Below are positions 4,843 through 5,797 of a stretch of 5,797 nt of DNA, in pieces. Source of the stretch: Candidatus Eisenbergiella stercorigallinarum (lineage in GTDB: Bacteria; Bacillota; Clostridia; Lachnospirales; Lachnospiraceae); NCBI GenBank assembly GCA_019120525.1, contig DWUW01000054.1:1-5797 (forward strand), given 5' to 3'. The position numbers were made by a program, and so were the translations under genes. Every line of letters begins with the position of its first letter. Position 1 is the first letter of the stretch. Below the pieces are notes generated by a model. That model was given only the letters and a program-made list of their open reading frames with translations, searched no databases and was not told the origin of the DNA.

Positions 4843-5257
4843 AGGCCCGTTCCAGAAGAAAGGGCTGAATCTCCGGATAAGTCCAGCGGCCAGGAAGGGT
4901 GGAGAAGCACTCCACCTGTTTCATTTCAAAAGCTTCGGGAAGAGGGCCAAAGGAGAAAATCTCCGCATAAAAAAGCATGCCGAAGGAAGGCGCGCCGCCG
5001 TCGCTGACTACGCCGTAGGCACAGACCGGGCGCAGAGAAAAGCTGTCAGCGCCTGTTTCCTCCCACAGTTCCCGCCTGGCGGTTTCCTCGATGCTCTCGC
5101 CGGGATCTCTGTGTCCTCCCGGGCACTCCCAGGTATCCCGGTCACGGTGCATGCAGAACACCCATTTTCCATTATGGCGGGCGGCGATCACCGCGAAGGA
5201 GAGCTGGGACTCGTCTGCCTGCTCTGGAAAAAGAATCGGAATGGAATTCGATTTCAT
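4823..5257 (-). CDS. Nudix hydrolase (MutT-like)
   Basis: Hydrolase of a nucleoside diphosphate linked to another moiety; the exact substrate cannot be told from sequence. Residues 48-70 match the Nudix box G-x5-E-x7-REU-x-EE-x-GU without exception (G48, E54, R62, E63, E66, E67, G69), the set needed for Mg2+ binding and catalysis. FAVIAARHNGKWVFC (21-35) and WECPGGH (43-49) are the usual preceding strands. The start MKSNSIP (5257) leaves about 20 residues before the first strand, as in relatives, with AAAGGGA roughly 9 bases upstream. An in-frame ATG at 5284 with GGAGG 10 bases upstream is a real alternative and would add nine residues. The length (144) is normal. The gene follows the GNAT gene by 88 bp on the same strand and may be co-transcribed. 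Its 3' end overlaps the DeoR gene tail to tail by 20 bp. Confidence 0.93.
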   Translation of the reverse strand: MKSNSIPILFPEQADESQLSFAVIAARHNGKWVFCMHRDRDTWECPGGHRDPGESIEETARRELWEETGADSFSLRPVCAYGVVSDGGAPSFGMLFYAEIFSFGPLPEAFEMKQVECFSTLPGRWTYPEIQPFLLERAFIPSAP

Positions 5258-5345
5258 CTGTTTTATTCCCTTTTTTTGACACATTTTGAAACGGCCTCCG
5301 GTTTGGAAGATTCCTGATCTATGGCCTTTCGTTCAGAAACATTTT

Positions 5346-5797
5346 TCAGGCATGGGACAGTACGGGAAAGCGCATTTTTCTCCTGAAAAAGGCTTCCGGC
5401 AGCGTGCCTTTTATAAATAACGCATCGTCGTCGTTTGTAAGAGGACGGATTTCCCATGGATTATTTCCTGGACAGCCGCCTGCGGCTTCCTCATCTGCAG
5501 GGCGGGAGGCCGGTTTGTCGCCGGAAGGATTGTGATGCTTTGCGTCTGTCGGGAAAAACGGCGTAAATCCGCACTCCAGCCGGGAAAGGCTGCCGGGGGC
5601 GTTCCGGGAGCGATCATCAGGGGCGTTTCGGAAGCGGTCACGGAAAGGCCCGGCAAGAAGCGCCGCCGCCGCTTCTTTCGGATCCACCGGACGGGGGGCG
5701 AAAATGGCGTCAAGGAGGAGGGTATCCCCTTCTTCTTCCGCGATCACCCAGGCGTCGCAAGCGGGAAGATACCAGACGTTTTCCGTTAAGAACTGGG
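5346..5797 (-). CDS. GNAT-type N-acetyltransferase, C-terminal part (5' end outside window)
   Basis: The frame is open to the right edge of the window, giving 149 visible residues beginning QFLTENVWYLPACDAWVIAEEEGDTLLLDAIF. That segment and the ending RRKMRFPVLSHA resemble the C-terminal part of a Firmicutes GNAT acetyltransferase group (around 260 residues by my recollection), in which a YLP..DA.V.A...GD.L.L..IF strand pattern is followed by GFTP, LFV and a terminal FPVLSHA. A GTG at 5745-5747 exists but lies inside the conserved block, so it is not the start. Compared with that group the protein has two low-complexity expansions: an eight-residue tandem repeat (RDRFRNAP, DDRSRNAP) and a Pro/Ala/Glu-rich stretch between GFTP and the LFI strand. 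The acetyl-acceptor is unknown. The acetyl-CoA-binding loop is expected upstream, outside the window. Confidence 0.65.
   Translation of the reverse strand, partial: QFLTENVWYLPACDAWVIAEEEGDTLLLDAIFAPRPVDPKEAAAALLAGPFRDRFRNAPDDRSRNAPGSLSRLECGFTPFFPTDAKHHNPSGDKPASRPADEEAAGGCPGNNPWEIRPLTNDDDALFIKGTLPEAFFRRKMRFPVLSHA
5596..5643. repeat. Two-copy imperfect 24-bp tandem repeat inside the GNAT gene
   Basis: Copies 5596-5619 and 5620-5643 share GGGGCGTT-CGG-AGCG-TCA with about five differences. The period of 24 keeps the reading frame and encodes RDRFRNAP followed by DDRSRNAP on the minus strand. It is evidently an in-frame slippage duplication that has since diverged. Confidence 0.7.

Noticed and set aside
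5238..5277. GGAAT...ATTCC plus T7 as a plus-strand terminator
   Set aside because: The stem is only five weak pairs, it lies inside or at the start of the minus-strand Nudix gene, and no plus-strand gene ends there.
5286..5345. Promoter or terminator between the GNAT and Nudix genes
   Set aside because: Only a bulged GAAA-GGCC/GGCCGTTTC pairing and a short AGAT/ATCT hairpin are visible, with no T-run and no acceptable -10/-35 pair.

Overview
The window reads as accessory-type chromosome from a low-to-mid GC Gram-positive anaerobe, most likely a Lachnospiraceae or related gut Clostridia member. That placement is inferred from strong AGGAGG-type ribosome binding sites, the protein styles (tandem Hsp20 proteins, an AAA-ATPase-like/PD-(D/E)XK protein, a GNAT protein ending in FPVLSHA) and compact coding. 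No rRNA, tRNA, CRISPR array, intact insertion sequence or phage gene was seen.

Layout. Bases 1-996 hold two tandem plus-strand small heat shock proteins. The first is cut by the window edge, and a strong hairpin lies between the two. A terminator at 1058-1115 ends the pair and may also serve the convergent minus-strand gene. Bases 1171-2430 (minus) encode a glycerol-1-phosphate dehydrogenase of the AraM/EgsA family. The 348-bp divergent intergenic region (2431-2778) is unusually structured. It holds a good minus-strand promoter, an inverted repeat in the 5' leader, a Fur-box-like palindrome, a terminator-like hairpin with no obvious gene feeding it, a second hairpin, and a plus-strand promoter for the next gene. 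Bases 2779-3961 are a decayed AAA-ATPase-like/PD-(D/E)XK gene: the ATPase half is present, the nuclease core is missing, and the conserved C-terminal tail survives in another frame. A long palindrome (3968-4019) follows. Bases 4066-4842 encode a DeoR-family regulator, possibly preceded by a nine-codon leader ORF. A minus-strand pair closes the window: a Nudix hydrolase that overlaps the end of the DeoR gene by 20 bp, and upstream of it the C-terminal part of a GNAT-type acetyltransferase that runs off the right edge.

How the genes work together. The sHSP pair is a protein-protection module. The other genes look like independent units: a lipid- or phosphosugar-type dehydrogenase, a regulator of unknown regulon, a nucleotide-pool or house-cleaning hydrolase and an acetyltransferase. 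I do not see a coherent new multi-gene system. The points most worth a second look are the nuclease-deleted ATPase gene, the structured divergent intergenic region, the palindrome at 3968-4019, and the repeat-driven expansion inside the GNAT protein.
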